Origin: Sorghum bicolor
Lineage: Eukaryota > Streptophyta > Magnoliopsida > Poales > Poaceae
Reading direction: 5' to 3'
NCBI RefSeq assembly: GCF_000003195.3
Contig: NC_012870.2
Location: 39,027,491-39,091,490 of the forward strand
Length of the DNA: 64,000 nucleotides
The stretch's first letter is position 1. Each line of letters begins with the position of its first letter. The notes beneath the pieces are model-generated. The model was not told the origin of the DNA, made no database searches, and was given only the letters and a program-made list of their open reading frames with translations. The position numbers and the translations under genes are program-made. Below, piece after piece: positions 1-11,997 of this stretch.

Positions 1-1460
1 AGTCCACCATGCCGATGGAGATCGGGATGACGGGGCGTCCTGGATCGCCTCTCTTGACCGGTAGAAGGTCAGTAGTAACTTCAGTGACGGGGTTACCCTA
101 GTAGTGTCCTGCATCAAACATGTCTACAAGATTTGCAAATTCTAATCCTTCCGGTTGTGATGGTGTACCGGGGTTAGTAGCAGGAACAGCAGCAGCTATT
201 TGATTTATCTGAGATTCAATCATCTTATTAAAGCTAATTTGATTCTTGATGGTAGTAGAGAAATTATCCATTCTATTATTTATATTTTCTAGCATTTTAT
301 CATTAGATGCCAATTTCTTAGATAGGTTATCCATTAGCTTTCCTTGACTAGACAATAACTCTCTGAGAGGTGGAAAATTATTATTATTGTTGTAAGAATT
401 GTTACCTTGATAATTACCTAAGTAATTAGGCCTCTATTGATTCCAACCTTGATTTTGTTGAGGACGATTGTAATAGTTGTTGTTGTTGTTGATGTAGTTT
501 ACATCCTCAAGCATCTCAGGGCAGTGATTGCCTGAGTGTCCAGTATCTCCACACTCCTCACAAGTCATGTGAGAGTCGTAGATGTGCATAACTTCTTTCT
601 TATCTCCAGCTTTATCATCGAGCTTCTTCATGAGCAGGTCTAGCTTTGCAGACAGCATGTCTACCTCCTTGAGCTGATGTATACCTCCACCTCTCTTGCG
701 TGTCTGGGTCCTCTCTTCATTCCAGCTTTGGTTGGACGCCATCTTCTCCGCAAGAGTTGTGGCTTGTGATATAGTAAGTGATAGGAATGCTCCTCCAGCT
801 GCAGCATCTATGGTCTCTCGGGCACTGTTGCTGAGCCTATGATAAAATGTCTGCATCAGTAGCCAACTCTCCATTCCATGATGGGGACATTCTAGGATGT
901 AGTCTTGGAAGCGCTCCCATGCTTCTGGAACGGATTCATCTTGTTGTTGCTAAAAACTTGTAATCTTCCCACGGAGACCATTGGTCTTGCCCATGGGAAA
1001 GAACTTAGCCAGAAAGTACATGGAGCAGAGTGCCCACGTAGTATTCTTCTCCTTTGTAGCATAGAACCACTGCTTCGCTCTTCCTAATAGTGAGAATGGG
1101 AAGAGGCGAAGTAGTATAGCATCTCTAGGGACTCCTGATATGGTGAATGTGCTGCAAATCTCCAGGAAGTGTTGGAGATGAGCACTAGCATCTTCGTGTG
1201 CCTTCCCACAGAACTAGTTGGATTGCACCATGTTGATAAGTCCAGGCTTGAGGTCAAAGTTGCCATCAATCTCTGCAGCAGGTCCAGATCGATTTGTTCG
1301 CCATGGCTTCGAATTCTAAAGACAAGTTTCGGTGATCTTCTTGAATGGATGAAGCTTCGTGCTGAAGTGTTGATGATCTCTTCTTGAGCTTGGCTCTTGT
1401 TTTTCTGAATAATGCTTCGAAATTGTCAACAAAATTTCCTGGAAGATGTCTTCTATTCAT
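1..1460 (-). pseudogene. Athila-like gag with start of protease (element A'), disrupted and cut by window edge
   Basis: Capsid/nucleocapsid gene of a Ty3/gypsy element, read from 1460 toward 1. It begins MNRRHLPGNF at 1460. A capsid core follows in shifted frames at about 1270-880, with GKAHEDASAHLQ and LRLFPFSL motifs. The stretch 874-434 is open and carries a CX2CX4HX4C zinc knuckle (CEECGDTGHSGNHC) and an Asn-rich tail. The segment 433-98 continues in the same frame, and after a stop at 98-100 the text GRPVIPISIG looks like the beginning of an Athila-type aspartic protease domain. At least two frame changes in 1266-1084 and in-frame TAG codons (near 1214, 950, 432 and 98) show it is dead; most of the TAGs sit where relatives have Gln. 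Pol would lie beyond the left edge. Confidence 0.85.
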
Positions 1461-1593
1461 ACATTACCCTGCATAAGATAAAATAGAAAAATATCAGGGT
1501 AAAATTGTATGAGAGAATTGATAAGCTCAATCATATTAGTGATGCGAATGATGACTCAAAATCCTATATTCATTCCTTATTAGTAATCAACCT

Positions 1594-1610
1594 TCCCCAG
1601 CAATGGCGCA
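1594..1610 (-). promoter_or_regulatory. Primer-binding site of element A' (tRNA-Asp-like)
   Basis: On the minus strand the sequence TGCGCCATTGCTGGGGA lies just inside the LTR end. It is a diverged form of the TGGCGCCGTTGCCGGGGA site used by Athila-type elements, thought to pair with tRNA-Asp. It fixes the element's orientation and the LTR end at 1619. Confidence 0.7.
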
Positions 1611-1618
1611 AAAATGCT

Positions 1619-2216
1619 TGTTGGGCATTCTTAACGTCACTACCAAAAGTAGACTTAGTTTCCTAATTCTGATAATGGCACCAAAAATGCCAAACCTATC
1701 CCTCATATCACTTAAGCCAAGTTGTCATCCCCAGCATGACATGAGAAGCGCGGTATTGAAATATGCAATTGCTCTTCTAAATAAATAACAAATGAGATCT
1801 GAAAGCACACAGATTAATACCGATAAACCGGGAAGTATTCCAAGTATCGTTATTTATATTTTTACCACTGGAAAGGGATTAGTAATCATCAATGTTGATT
1901 ATAGAATGGAATATAGAATTGAGTATGTATCGTTGCATGTATAATTGAGAACATTTATCTAACTCTTTCATACAGGGATAACTGTCACATAAAGAATATA
2001 TATAAAGTAATGAATAGTGACAAAGATAATTAATCTGATCAGCATAACTTAGCCACATATAAATATGATAAGAACCACAATTAGATATTCTAGCAAGTCA
2101 TTAGCATGGAATTAGGACGAACTACAAGAATATTTCCTAAGTTATTCTCAACTATACAGTCTAGCATATCATAGTTAGTGCAATTATAATTAGCAATCAT
2201 TGTGAGACAAGACTAC
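1619..2216 (-). repeat. 3' part of the 5' LTR of element A'
   Basis: On the minus strand this stretch ends in CCCAACA next to the primer-binding site. It contains a sequence related to the end of the A LTRs (GGGGATGACAACTT at about 1722-1735). The other part of the same LTR is at 28120-29152; insertion of element A split it and left ACTAC on both sides. Together the parts are about 1.63 kb. No gene is seen here. Confidence 0.8.
2212..2216. repeat. Target-site duplication ACTAC, left copy (element A)
   Basis: ACTAC directly precedes the TGTTGACGG start of the first A LTR and recurs directly after the end of the third A LTR at 28115-28119. A 5-bp duplication is normal for LTR retrotransposon integration. 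Confidence 0.85.
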
Positions 2217-2846
2217 TGTTGACGGTCCTTAAGTACTAAAATTAATAATCAAATAAACATGAAAAAAGGATCAATATGAAACAAACATCTAGAATTAGGG
2301 TTTTATCTGACAGAATTCCACGAGCTTTGGTGTTTATCTATTTCTGCAGGGGGTTATCAGTGAATATGGAGAGAAGGCCCACATGTCATGTTTACAACGA
2401 GATAATTACGTGCCGTGCAATTTTCTTCAATCTAGAAGAGTCCAGAAGCCACGGGAACAAACGAGAAGAGGATCGGGCTCGGGGGCAGGGCGCCCGCCCT
2501 AGCTAGGAGTTGGATCAGGACTCTGCTTCGGGGCTAAACTCCACCGACCTAAAGGATCAATCTAAACCACACAATCAATGTCGGTTTGATCTGACGGCTC
2601 AAATTCACTTGAAGGGACTATAAAACCAAGGCCTCTCCCCCCTGGAGGAGGGAGGAGAAGAGAAGAAATCATTATTCAGAGGTAGCCATCAAAGTTAGGG
2701 TTTAGAGCTTCTCTCCCACAGAGAATTAGAATTAGCTACTCCCTAATCCTTCAAGTTTAGAGGTTTGATTAGATAGCAATTAGAGAAGTAGAGCACTACG
2801 CTCTGGATTCGGATCTTCGGTAATAAAGATTGGTATTATTCATATC
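2217..2846 (+). repeat. Element A LTR(a), left part
   Basis: Starts TGTTGACGGTCCTTAAGTAC, matching LTR(b) and LTR(c). It contains a GC-rich palindromic GGGCGCCCGCCC segment near 2488 and a TATA-like TATAAAA at 2619-2625. The LTR is interrupted at 2846 by the Sirevirus and resumes at 16026. The open frame at 2276-2506 recurs in all copies and is LTR sequence, not a gene. Confidence 0.9.
2842..2846. repeat. Target-site duplication ATATC, left copy (Sirevirus)
   Basis: ATATC precedes the TGAAAGG start of the Sirevirus and is repeated at 16021-16025 right after its CTTTCA end. Confidence 0.9.
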
Positions 2847-4381
2847 TGAAAGGATCAAGATGCCCAAGAGGGGGGGTGAATTGGGCTTCTCTAAAAATTT
2901 AAGCAACCTATAAGCTCCAATTCAACCCCTTGTGCCTAGTGTGACTTAGAGAGCTACCGGATAAAAGTTTTGCAACATAGTTCCAATCCTATTCTAGCAT
3001 GGCAATTCTAAGAAAGTAAAAGCACAAAGTAAATGCTAGAAAGTAAAGGAGTAGTGGAAGAAAATGCTCGGCGATGTTTTGCCGAGGTATCGGAGAGTCG
3101 CCACTCTCCACTAGTCCTCGTTGGAGCACCCGCGCAAGGGTCTTGCTCCCCCTTGGTCCGCGCAAGGACCAAGTGCTCTCTACGGGCTGATTCTTCGACA
3201 CTCCGTCACGGTGAATCGCCCAAAACCGCTCACAAGCTTGACACGAGCCACCCACAAGAACTCCAGGTGATCTTTGTGCCTCCAATCACCACCGAACCGT
3301 CTAGGTGATGGCGATCACCAAGAGTAACAAGCAAAGAACTCTCACTTGACCCAAACAAGGCACTAGAGAGTGGTGGAAGCACACTTGACTCTTGGAACTC
3401 ACTAGAGGAGGATTCTCTCAAGAATTCACTCAAATCTCAATCCTCTCTAGGCTCTTTGCAACTCTCTTGCTCCACAACAAGTTTCTCTGATGTTCAAATG
3501 GGCAAGAGAGGTCTCATGGACGAGGTGGAGAAGTATAAATACTATCCACCAAGTCCAAAGGTCGGCCAACCGTTTTCCACTGAAAACGGGGTCACCGGAC
3601 GCACGTTATGTTGCACCGGACGCACTGCACCGAGCGTCCGGTGTGACATAACGGCTACCTGCTCTTCTCTCTGACAGGTCACCGGACGCTAACTCGCAGC
3701 GTCCGGTGCACCGTCTGGTGCTCGGGGAAACTTTACATGTTCCCTGCGCATGGGACCGGACGCTACCCGGCGCGTCTGGTGCTAGCGTCCGGTGCTCAGG
3801 GGAACTTTGCAAGCTCCCTGGGTAAGGGACCGGACGCTGCCCGGTGCGTCCGGTGCCTAACCCTAAGCACCAAACTGCTCCAACGGCTAAGGACCTCACC
3901 GGACGCACTCACAGAGCGTCCGGTGCAGCGTCCGGTGCCCCTTTGGGCACCCAAACCTCATCGAAACACGATCGCTCCAACACGAAGTTAGTTCCTCTCG
4001 ATCTAAGGACTATCTCTGAGCTGCCTAGTGCTAGGTTTACCAAGTGTGCACCACACCTAAACCTAAAGCCTTGCCTAAGTCAAGCTACTAGATCAAAGCC
4101 CCTCTTAATAGTACGGTCAAAGGAAAACAAGGTCCTAAACTACTCTAAGTGCCCTTCTTCACCATGTGGCACTTAGACCTAGTCTAGTCTTGACGATGTC
4201 CATCCATCCTTTGAAAACCGAAACGATTTCCACTATTAAGTAGGCATGTACGTCCCTGTCCATCGAGTACCTATATACCATGACCTTACCTATGACTTTG
4301 CCTCTGCAAAACACACGTTAGTCATAGTAATCAATAATGTCATTAATCACCGAAATCACTAGGGGCCTAGATGCTCTTTCA
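2847..4381 (-). repeat. Sirevirus 3' LTR
   Basis: 1535 bp, with TG at 2847 and CA at 4381 on the plus strand. It is nearly identical to 14474-16020. It lacks a 13-bp stretch present near 15481 in the other LTR. The open frames within it (for example 2989-3285, 3606-3908 and 3844-4176) recur in the other LTR and are not genes. Confidence 0.95.
3592..3938. repeat. Cluster of CACCGGACGC / GCGTCCGGTG palindromic motifs in LTR
   Basis: Roughly a dozen copies, intact or with one change, of CACCGGACGC and its reverse complement occur in alternating orientation. Palindromic motifs of this kind are a known hallmark of Sirevirus LTRs; their role is unsettled. Confidence 0.85.
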
Positions 4382-4397
4382 ATCTCCCCCTTTTTGG
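4382..4397 (-). promoter_or_regulatory. Sirevirus polypurine tract
   Basis: On the minus strand CCAAAAAGGGGGAGAT directly abuts the 3' LTR. This is where plus-strand DNA synthesis would be primed. Confidence 0.85.
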
Positions 4398-4840
4398 TGA
4401 TTGATGACAACCTCGAGTATGAAAAGAGTTGAGGTTTTCAAAGTGACTTGGTTTCAATAAGCATATTACAATAAGAATAAAAGGATTAGTAATGCTTATA
4501 TCAACCAAGTCCAATACCCTGCATCCAAATATGTGAGTGGTACACGACAGGATATAAACATAAGGCTCATAAGAATATCAGAGTAGACACGCGGAAGCAA
4601 AAAGTAATATGAGCCAAACACATGACAATAAGATATCACATTAAGCACAAATCATGTCTCATAACCACAGTATCTCACACAAGTGCAATGCATTAAAGTA
4701 AACATGATGCATGATAAAGTAGCACACATAAAGAGTATCTCAAAAGAATAAACTCCCTCTCTAGCTCCCCCTAACTCCTAACTCTCTCAAACGCTCTCTC
4801 ATACGCACTCTCTCCCCCTTTGGCATCAAGCGCCAAAAAC
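4398..4840. other. Sirevirus non-coding stretch between envelope-like ORF and polypurine tract
   Basis: AT-rich sequence without a supported gene. It ends at the stop codon of the envelope-like ORF (4841 on the minus strand). Confidence 0.6.
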
Positions 4841-7416
4841 CTAAGAAGACGGTGGAGGAGGCGGAGCAGTAGAGTCCCTCGGCGCGGCCACAAAACGAGC
4901 TGCATCATCAGAACTATCAGCCGTCGAGGCGGAGGAAGTGGGGTGACCCTCTGAAGCTGCAGGTGCTGGAGAAGCGGTCCGGGTCTGCTCTGGCACTGTC
5001 ACAGGCTGTGCTGGCTGCTCAAGTCCGGCGGACGAAGCTGGCACGGACTCGGTCGCTGTAGCTGTCGTCTCTCGAATGGTAGTAGACGGTGCAAGCTGCT
5101 CGGACGACGCTACGGACGATGACAGAAGCTCTGTAGTGGTAACTGGCGCCGTAAAGACTGCAGGAGCCTGCAGAGGAGGAGGCGTAGGGTCACCAGTCAG
5201 AGCACTGTAGGTGAAGCTAAGGTGCGGATCTGTCTGCGAGTCCCACACAAGCTGTGACGCTGAAGCTGACTGAGGGGTGAAGCCTGAGCGGAGAGGGGTA
5301 AACTGCGGTACCTGCTCAAAGCCTGAAGAGATAGCACCCTGAGAGACCTGGTGCTGTGGCGTCGAAAACGGCTGACTCTGAGCTGGTATCTGGAGCGGCT
5401 GCTGTGACGGGCTCTGAGTCTGGGGTGCAGGAGTAGGAGGCCTGACGGACGATGTGCCTAGGAGCTGTATCTGCGGTAGCTGAATCCCGGAGGCGGCCAT
5501 GAGAGCGGCCATCATCGCGGTCTGCTGGGCCTGGAAAGCAAGCTGCTGCTCCTGAAATGTAAGAAGCTGATGCTGGAGCTAATCCTGCCTGGCCTGCATG
5601 GCTGCATTGATGGCAGCCTGATCCTTGTCGCGCCTCGCCTGCTCCTAAGCTGCACGGCGCTGATCTGCCCTTATCCCCTCTAGAATAGCAAGCAGGGCAG
5701 TGTCTGAAGCACTCGAAGAACCGCCTGCCTCGTGGTCATGAGCTCTGGGAGGAAGGTCAGTCACTCGCGGCTGATAGTCATCGTCTGAACTGTCTGAGGC
5801 AAAGTCAAACTCGCCCTCTGCCTCTGCATCGGCGAACGCCCCAATAGCTATATCCTGCTGCTCCTCTGTCTCTGCAACAGCTGCTGTACTGCGGGTGCCC
5901 CTAGGAGAAGGTGGGGGCACTAGTCCACGTGGAGCACGAGGAGGAGGTGCACCGCGAAGGTCGTGGTGCGCTCTCAACATCTGCCGGGGGTCGTAGTGAG
6001 GGAAGACGGTGTCGGACTCTGTCAACTCCCTCTGCAAGTGAGCTGGCAGGGGCAGTGGCCTAGCACGAAGTATAAGTAGAGTGATCCAATGTGCATACGG
6101 CAACTGACGCCGTCCCCTGAAGCTCTCTGAAATGGTGTCCTCAATCTCAGAGACAATCAAATCCCACAAATCAAACTGCGTCTGGGAGATAAGGTGAGCG
6201 ACGAGCCACTGCTGCATACGAGTGAAACCGTCTCTGTAGCCTGTCCTGGGAAGAAGAGTCTTCCTCAACACAAAGTCAAGGACCCTGGCTGGGCGTGTCA
6301 AGTCTGCCACTATCCTGCTGGAGCCTTCCCCAAAAGGTGCACGCAAACAGGGAGCCACGAAGTCAACTGGTGGTATCTCACCACCGTGAGGACGACGAGG
6401 GGGATCCACGTTCCCGTAGCACAGCTGGTGAATCCTAGTGGGAGAGGCTCGCAGTCCAAGCACCTCTCTGGCCCTCTGAGCTGTCACTCTGTAGTCTGTC
6501 CCCGCCAGTGCGTAGTGTATATAACTGTGATCTGGAGAAACCCACACTGACGCGTAGAACTCTCTGACCCACTGCTCACAGTAAGTGCCGGGGAGTGCTA
6601 GTAACTCTGGAAGTCCGTGGAGGTAGGTAAAATACTGACGAATATCAGCTCCAACCACGTTCCCCAGTATCTCCAGGTCGATCACTCTGTGCTCCCTGAA
6701 CTGAGCCTGAGAGCGAACCAGTGCCTCGTAGATGTCCTCCTGGATGACTATGTAGAACCTGGCACCGGCTCTAGGATCCCTGGCAGCTGGAAACCAGGTG
6801 GGAAACAGAACGAACCTCAGCTGCTGGATCTCTCTTGCTGACACAAGAGAAAGATCCCTGTGGATCCTGACTGGCCTCGGGCGTGAAGCTGGTGTACCTC
6901 TCGCTGGAGTGGCACGAGCTGTGGAAGTGGACTGACCCGGCGTGCCGGTCCGAGGAACAGCCTGGGTGCGAGCACGAGTCGACCTCCTGAGTGGCTGCTC
7001 CTGCTCCTGCTCCTGTGCTGGACCCTCTGCCTGGGTCTCTGTCTCAGTGTCTGGATCCTCCTAAGCTGGATCCCTAACCACAAGCCTAACCCTCTGTCCT
7101 CCAATCGTCACGGTGCCTGGAGGGGATCCATGGAATGCCTCTGCCTCAAGCACTGCATGCCTCTGACACGGCGTAAGATCATCCCCAATCCTCAAAGCAC
7201 CTACTCGACCACCTCTCTCTGCAGCATCTGCTGCTGCTGCCACTGCCTCTACGACCTCTGCATCTCTGTCACTGGCCTTGCGCTTCTTGGTGGCCAGCTT
7301 CTTTCCTTTGCCTTTCTCTGCTGCTGAGAAGCGACGGGGAGGATCACCTCCACCATCACCTCCTGAGGCACCTCCAGTGCCGGCTGTCGGACCGCTGACA
7401 TTCTTGGTACGAGCCA
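4841..7416 (-). pseudogene. Sirevirus envelope-like ORF (plant transposon protein domain), three amber stops
   Basis: A single reading frame of about 858 codons starting MARTKNVSGP at 7416. It is interrupted only by TAG codons at 7061-7063, 5645-5647 and near 5580, each readable as a former CAG. The N-terminus is Gly- and Lys-rich (GKGKKLATKKRK, like a nuclear localisation signal). The middle, from about 6840 to 5960, resembles the 'putative plant transposon protein' domain, with WVREFYASVW and AREVLGL. An acidic Ser/Asp stretch follows, then a Gln/Ala-rich and a Pro/Ser/Thr-rich tail. It lies after pol, as in SIRE1-type elements, where such ORFs were called envelope-like. I see no clear signal peptide or transmembrane segment, so an envelope role is not supported here. 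Confidence 0.75.
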
Positions 7417-8758
7417 TAGCAAGACAAACGTCCGACAAAACAACTGACTGGCAATGGAGAACAAAACACTGCAGAGAATTGACAAGATAGGATTTATATG
7501 AGCAAATATATCGACTAGAGATGAGACAAACCTATAGATCGCAAGGATAGATAAGATATGGACGCGAAAAGCTTACGATCCTCGGACGAGATGCGTTCCG
7601 GACGAAACCTTTCACTCGAAAACCACCGAAGAAAGCAAATCTTTTCCTCAAGATGCTGCAACGGGAAAGCAATCGAGATAGGGATCAAAAACTAAAAACG
7701 AATGTCGTTGACACATACGATCAAACACCTTGAGGGCAAAGTCCAAGGATCTTACCCAAACCCTAACCCTTCGCAGAGGAGAGAGTTCTGGCAAGAGGAG
7801 GGAAGAGAGAGAGCCTTGGAGCAGATCTGTCGCGAGGAGGAGAGCTGAGGGCGCCGCGGATTCGATGAGCTTCGAAGGCCGCGGCGGATTACGGCGGCTA
7901 GGGCACGGGTGTGATGAGGAAGATGAAAAAAACTACCGCGGAGAGCCCCTGGGCGCAGGCTATATCCGCCCACCGCGGGGTCACCGGACGCTCTTTATGT
8001 GGCACCGGACGCGTCCGGTGACCACCGGACTCATGCGCAGAGAGGTCTGAAAAACAGCATTGCACCTGACGATGGGCACCGGACGCTGGCCTTAGCGTCC
8101 GGTGCTTCAGGTCACACCAGGTGAGCACCGGACGCACCACACCGGACGCTGCAGGAACATTGTTCCTGCGTCCGGTGCATGCAATCTGGCACGCTCACCG
8201 CACCGGACGCTCAGAGGCAGCGTCCGGTGCATCGTCCGGTGCTCCTCTGAGCACTTATCCAACTATGCACCACGTCCGAGTTTGACCCAACCAAGTTCCA
8301 TCTTCAAAAACACACAAGTAAACACCAAATGGAATTGGTATGAGTGACACCTCTCAAACTCTCAAATTTTCACAAATATTTAGCCATAGGCTTAGTAGTT
8401 TTTATGAAGGTAGTTCGAGAAAAAAATCACCAAGGAGCATCGTATGGCCATAAAGCTAGGGGTTTGAATCATAATGAGCTTTGAATGCTCCCCCTATCTA
8501 TGGACGAACGCAGCGGATGCTCAACGAATAACCGAAAAGAAACGATCAACTAACAAGCATGCACATGATATGAGTTGTAATGCTGTACTTGAGAGAAAAC
8601 TAATGCTTGTCAAGTTTGATCCAAGGTTAAGCTTTTTCACACACACAAGGGGGTTATCTTAACCAAGTTAGACAAGCCCTACATGCAAGTTATATTTTTA
8701 GTTTTAGTATGCATGATATGCAAAGCAAAAGTTATTTACAAGATTCAACACACAACTT
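7417..8758. other. Sirevirus inter-ORF region between pol and envelope-like ORF
   Basis: No gene is supported in this 1.3-kb spacer. It contains the palindrome cluster at 7981-8242 and AT-rich sequence on either side. The frames at 7730-8140 overlap the GC-rich palindromes and look spurious. It could hold a splice acceptor for the downstream ORF, but none can be assigned with confidence. Confidence 0.6.
7981..8242. repeat. Internal cluster of Sirevirus palindromes (outside the LTRs)
   Basis: At least ten CACCGGACGC/GCGTCCGGTG half-sites occur here, including a perfect 18-bp palindrome CACCGGACGCGTCCGGTG at 8003-8020. They match the motif family of the LTR clusters at 3592-3938 and 15218-15577. 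Confidence 0.85.
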
Positions 8759-11700
8759 TTATCTTTTAGTGAAGTTGGATAGGTCAAGCACATTAAGTTC
8801 ATTTCTCAACATACAAAACCTAGCTTCATCTAGGGGTTTTGTGAAGATATCCGCCAATTGATTTTCCGTTCCCACATTCTCTAGGGATATGTCACCTTTA
8901 GCAACGTGATCCCTAAGGAAGTGGTGGCGGATGTCAATATGTTTTGTGCGGGTGTGTTGAACCGGGTTGTTTGCAAGTTTTACGGCACTTTCGTTGTCAC
9001 ACAACAAAGGTACTTTGTCTAGTACTACTTCATAGTCTAGCAAAGTTTGTTTCATGTAGAGTATTTGTGCACAACAAGCACCGGCGGCAATGTATTCCGC
9101 CTCGGCCGTTGACAAAGCAACACTATTTTGTTTCTTTGACATCCAAGAGACAAGAGATCTACCTAGGAAATGGCACCCTCCGGATGTGCTTTTTCTATCA
9201 ATCCGGCACCCGGCATAATCCGAATCGGAATAGCCTACAAGTTGGAATCTTGCACCTTTGGGATACCACAAGCCTAGGCAAGGTGTGTATTTTAGATACC
9301 TAAGAATTCTCTTGACCGCAATCAAGTGAGATTCCATAGGCATTGCTTGATATCTTGCACACATACACACACTAACATTATATCGGGCCTAGATGCGGTG
9401 AGGTAGAGTAGACTTCCTATCATGGAGCGATAGAGAGTCTTGTCAATAGGGTTACCTCCCTCATCCAAGTCGAGATGCCCATTTGATGCCATGGGAGTCT
9501 TGATTGGCTTGCAATCCATCATCTTGAACCTCTTGAGAAGATCTTGAGTGTACTTCTCTTGAGAGATGAAGACTCCTTCCTTCATTTGCTTGACTTGAAA
9601 TCCAAAAGAAGGATAGCTCGCCAATCATGGACATCTCAAACTCCTTGGACATCAAATCACCAAATTCCTTGCAAAAATCTTCATTAGTTGAGCCAAAAAT
9701 AATATCATCAACATAAACTTGGCAAATGAAGATTTCCCCATTCATTTTCTTGGTGAAGAGTGTTGTGTCAACTTTCCCAATCTTGAAGCCCTTCTCAATG
9801 AGGAAGTCCCTAAGCCTCTCATACCAAGCTCTAGGAGCTTGCTTGAGACCATAGAGAGCCTTGGACAGCCGGTAGACATGCTTGGGGTACCTAGGGTCTT
9901 CAAAACTGGGGGGTTGCTCAACATAGACAAGCTCATTAATATAACCATTTAAAAAGGCACTTTTCACATCCATTTGAAATAACTTGATATCATGACTAGA
10001 TGCGTATGCAAGTAGGATACGGATTGCTTCAAGTCTTGCCACCAGTGCAAAAGTTTCACCGAAGTCAAGACCTTCCACTTGTGAAAAGCCTTTTGCCACA
10101 AGTCTTGCCTTGTTGCGCACCACTTTGCCTTGATCATCCTTCTTGTTCCGGAAGACCCACTTTGTTCCAATCACTCTTGCATCTTTGGGTCGCTCTTCAA
10201 GTGTCCATACTTGGTTGCGAGAGAAGTTGTTCAACTCCTCTTGCATGGCCATGATCCAATCCGCATCACGAAGAGCTTCCTCTATAGTCTTTGGTTCATC
10301 TTCAAGAGACACAAAAGCGTGATGTTCAATAAATAAAGCATGTCTAGAGCGAGTAGTTACACCACGTGATGGACTCCCGATGATGAGATCTTGAGAGTGA
10401 TCTTGGAGGAGATGTGATGTTCTTCTTGGTGCCACTTGAGGGGTTGGTTGGGGAGCATCAACATCTTGTGCTTGTGCCACCGCTTGCTCATGAGTGACTT
10501 GGGTGTCTTCATGAGCATCTCTCACATCCTTGTCTTCATCTTGTGGACCTTGTGGGGTGGATGGTGGCTCAATGACTTGCACATCATCATCATCTTCTTT
10601 AGGCTTGATGTCTCCCACCGGCATGTTCTTCATGGCATCCCTCAATGGTTCACCACCTACATCATCAAGATTATCACTTGCTCCTTGGGAGCCATTAGTT
10701 TCATCAAATTCAACATCAAATGTTTCTTCAACCATGTTTGTGGCATGGTTAAAGACCCTATATGCTTTGGACTTTGATGAATAGCCAACCAAGTAGCCAA
10801 TGTCACATCTTCTTTGGAACTTTTCCAAGTGTTGGCGCTTCTTGTAGATGTAGCACTTGCACCCAAACACTCTAAAGAATGAGACATCGGGCTTCTTCCC
10901 ATTGAGCAACTCATATGGTGTCTTCTCTAGGAACTTGTGTGGAAAGAGCCGGTTTGAAGCATAGCATGCCGTGTTGATTGCCTCGGCCCACATCTTCTCC
11001 GAAGTGTTATACTCATCTAGCATTGTTCTTGCCAAGGTGATCAATGTCCGGTTCTTTCTTTCTACAACCCCATTTTGTTGTGGTGTGTATGTTGAGGAGA
11101 ACTCATGCTTGATTCCCACTTCATCACAATATTCTTCAATGTTGGTGTTGTCAAACTCTTTGCCATTGTCACTTCTAATTTTCTTGATCTTCACATCAAA
11201 TTGATTTTGGGCATTCTTTGCAAATTTCTTGAATATTGATGCAACTTCGGCCTTGTCTTGCAAGAAGAATGTCCAAGTGTACCGGGAGAAATCATCAACT
11301 ATGACCAAACAATATTTGTTGCCTCCAAGACTAGCATATGTGGTTGGTCCAAACAAATCCATGTGAAGTAGCTCAAGCACTCTTGAAGTAGAGAGATAGG
11401 CTTTGGTTGGATGAGTGTTTGCAACTTGTTTGCCCGCTTGACATGCACTACAAAGCTTGTCCTTTTCAAATGTCACATCCTTCAAGCCTCTAATCAATTC
11501 CTTCTTCATCAACTTCTTGAGTGTGCCCATTCCAACATGTGCTAACCTTCTATGCCACAACCACCCAAGTGACATCTTGGTGAATAAGCAAGTCTTGACA
11601 TTAACTTCATTGGATGAGAAGTCAACCACATATAAGTTGTTGTGCCGGAAGCCTTTGAATATCACTTCATTGTCATCTTCCTTGGTCACAATTACTTCCT

Positions 11701-11983
11701 TCTTCTTGAATAGGCATTCAAATCCAAGGTCACATAATTGTCCAACCGAGAGCAAATTGAAACTCAAAGATTGCACATAGAGCACATTGGTGATGGAGTT
11801 GTCATTTGATATAGCAACCTTTCCTAGTCCCTTGACTTTCCCTTTTGAATTGTCACCAAATGTGATCTTCTCTTGGTTGTCAACATCTTCATCAAGAGAG
11901 GTGAACATCCGGGGATCTCCGGTCATATGTTGAGTGCAACCACTATCAATTACCCAATGTGATCCACCGGTCTTGTAGTTCAC
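8759..11983 (-). pseudogene. pol: Sirevirus pol: protease, integrase, reverse transcriptase, RNase H (frameshifted)
   Basis: Ty1/copia order on the minus strand. The protease active site DSGCTQHMTG is at the start (residues about 12-21). The GAG-pre-integrase motif HRRLAHVG follows, then the integrase triad (HMDLFGP, SDNGKEF, GVVERKN). The RT palm carries MDVKSAFLNG and the YVDD box (VYVDDIIFGS, near 9705). RNase H has SDSDYAG, STAEAEY and CDNESAV. The first segment stays open to 9461, but the true frame is lost near 9605 and again near 9377, where one T appears to be missing. The last segment is open from about 9370 to 8759. The frame differs from that of gag, which stops at 11998. The proteins are near complete but not encoded in one frame. 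Confidence 0.9.
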
Positions 11984-11997
11984 CTACACACAAGAGA

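Noticed and set aside
2276..2506. Open frame starting MKQTSRIRVLSDRIPRALVF, also at 23077 and 26675
   Set aside because: It lies in the LTR of element A and recurs in each LTR, upstream of and across the TATA box. No protein family is recognised, so it is LTR sequence rather than a gene.
2989..4176. Several open frames in the Sirevirus LTRs (also 14615-15815)
   Set aside because: They come from the repeated CACCGGACGC motifs and appear in both LTRs on both strands with no start context or family.
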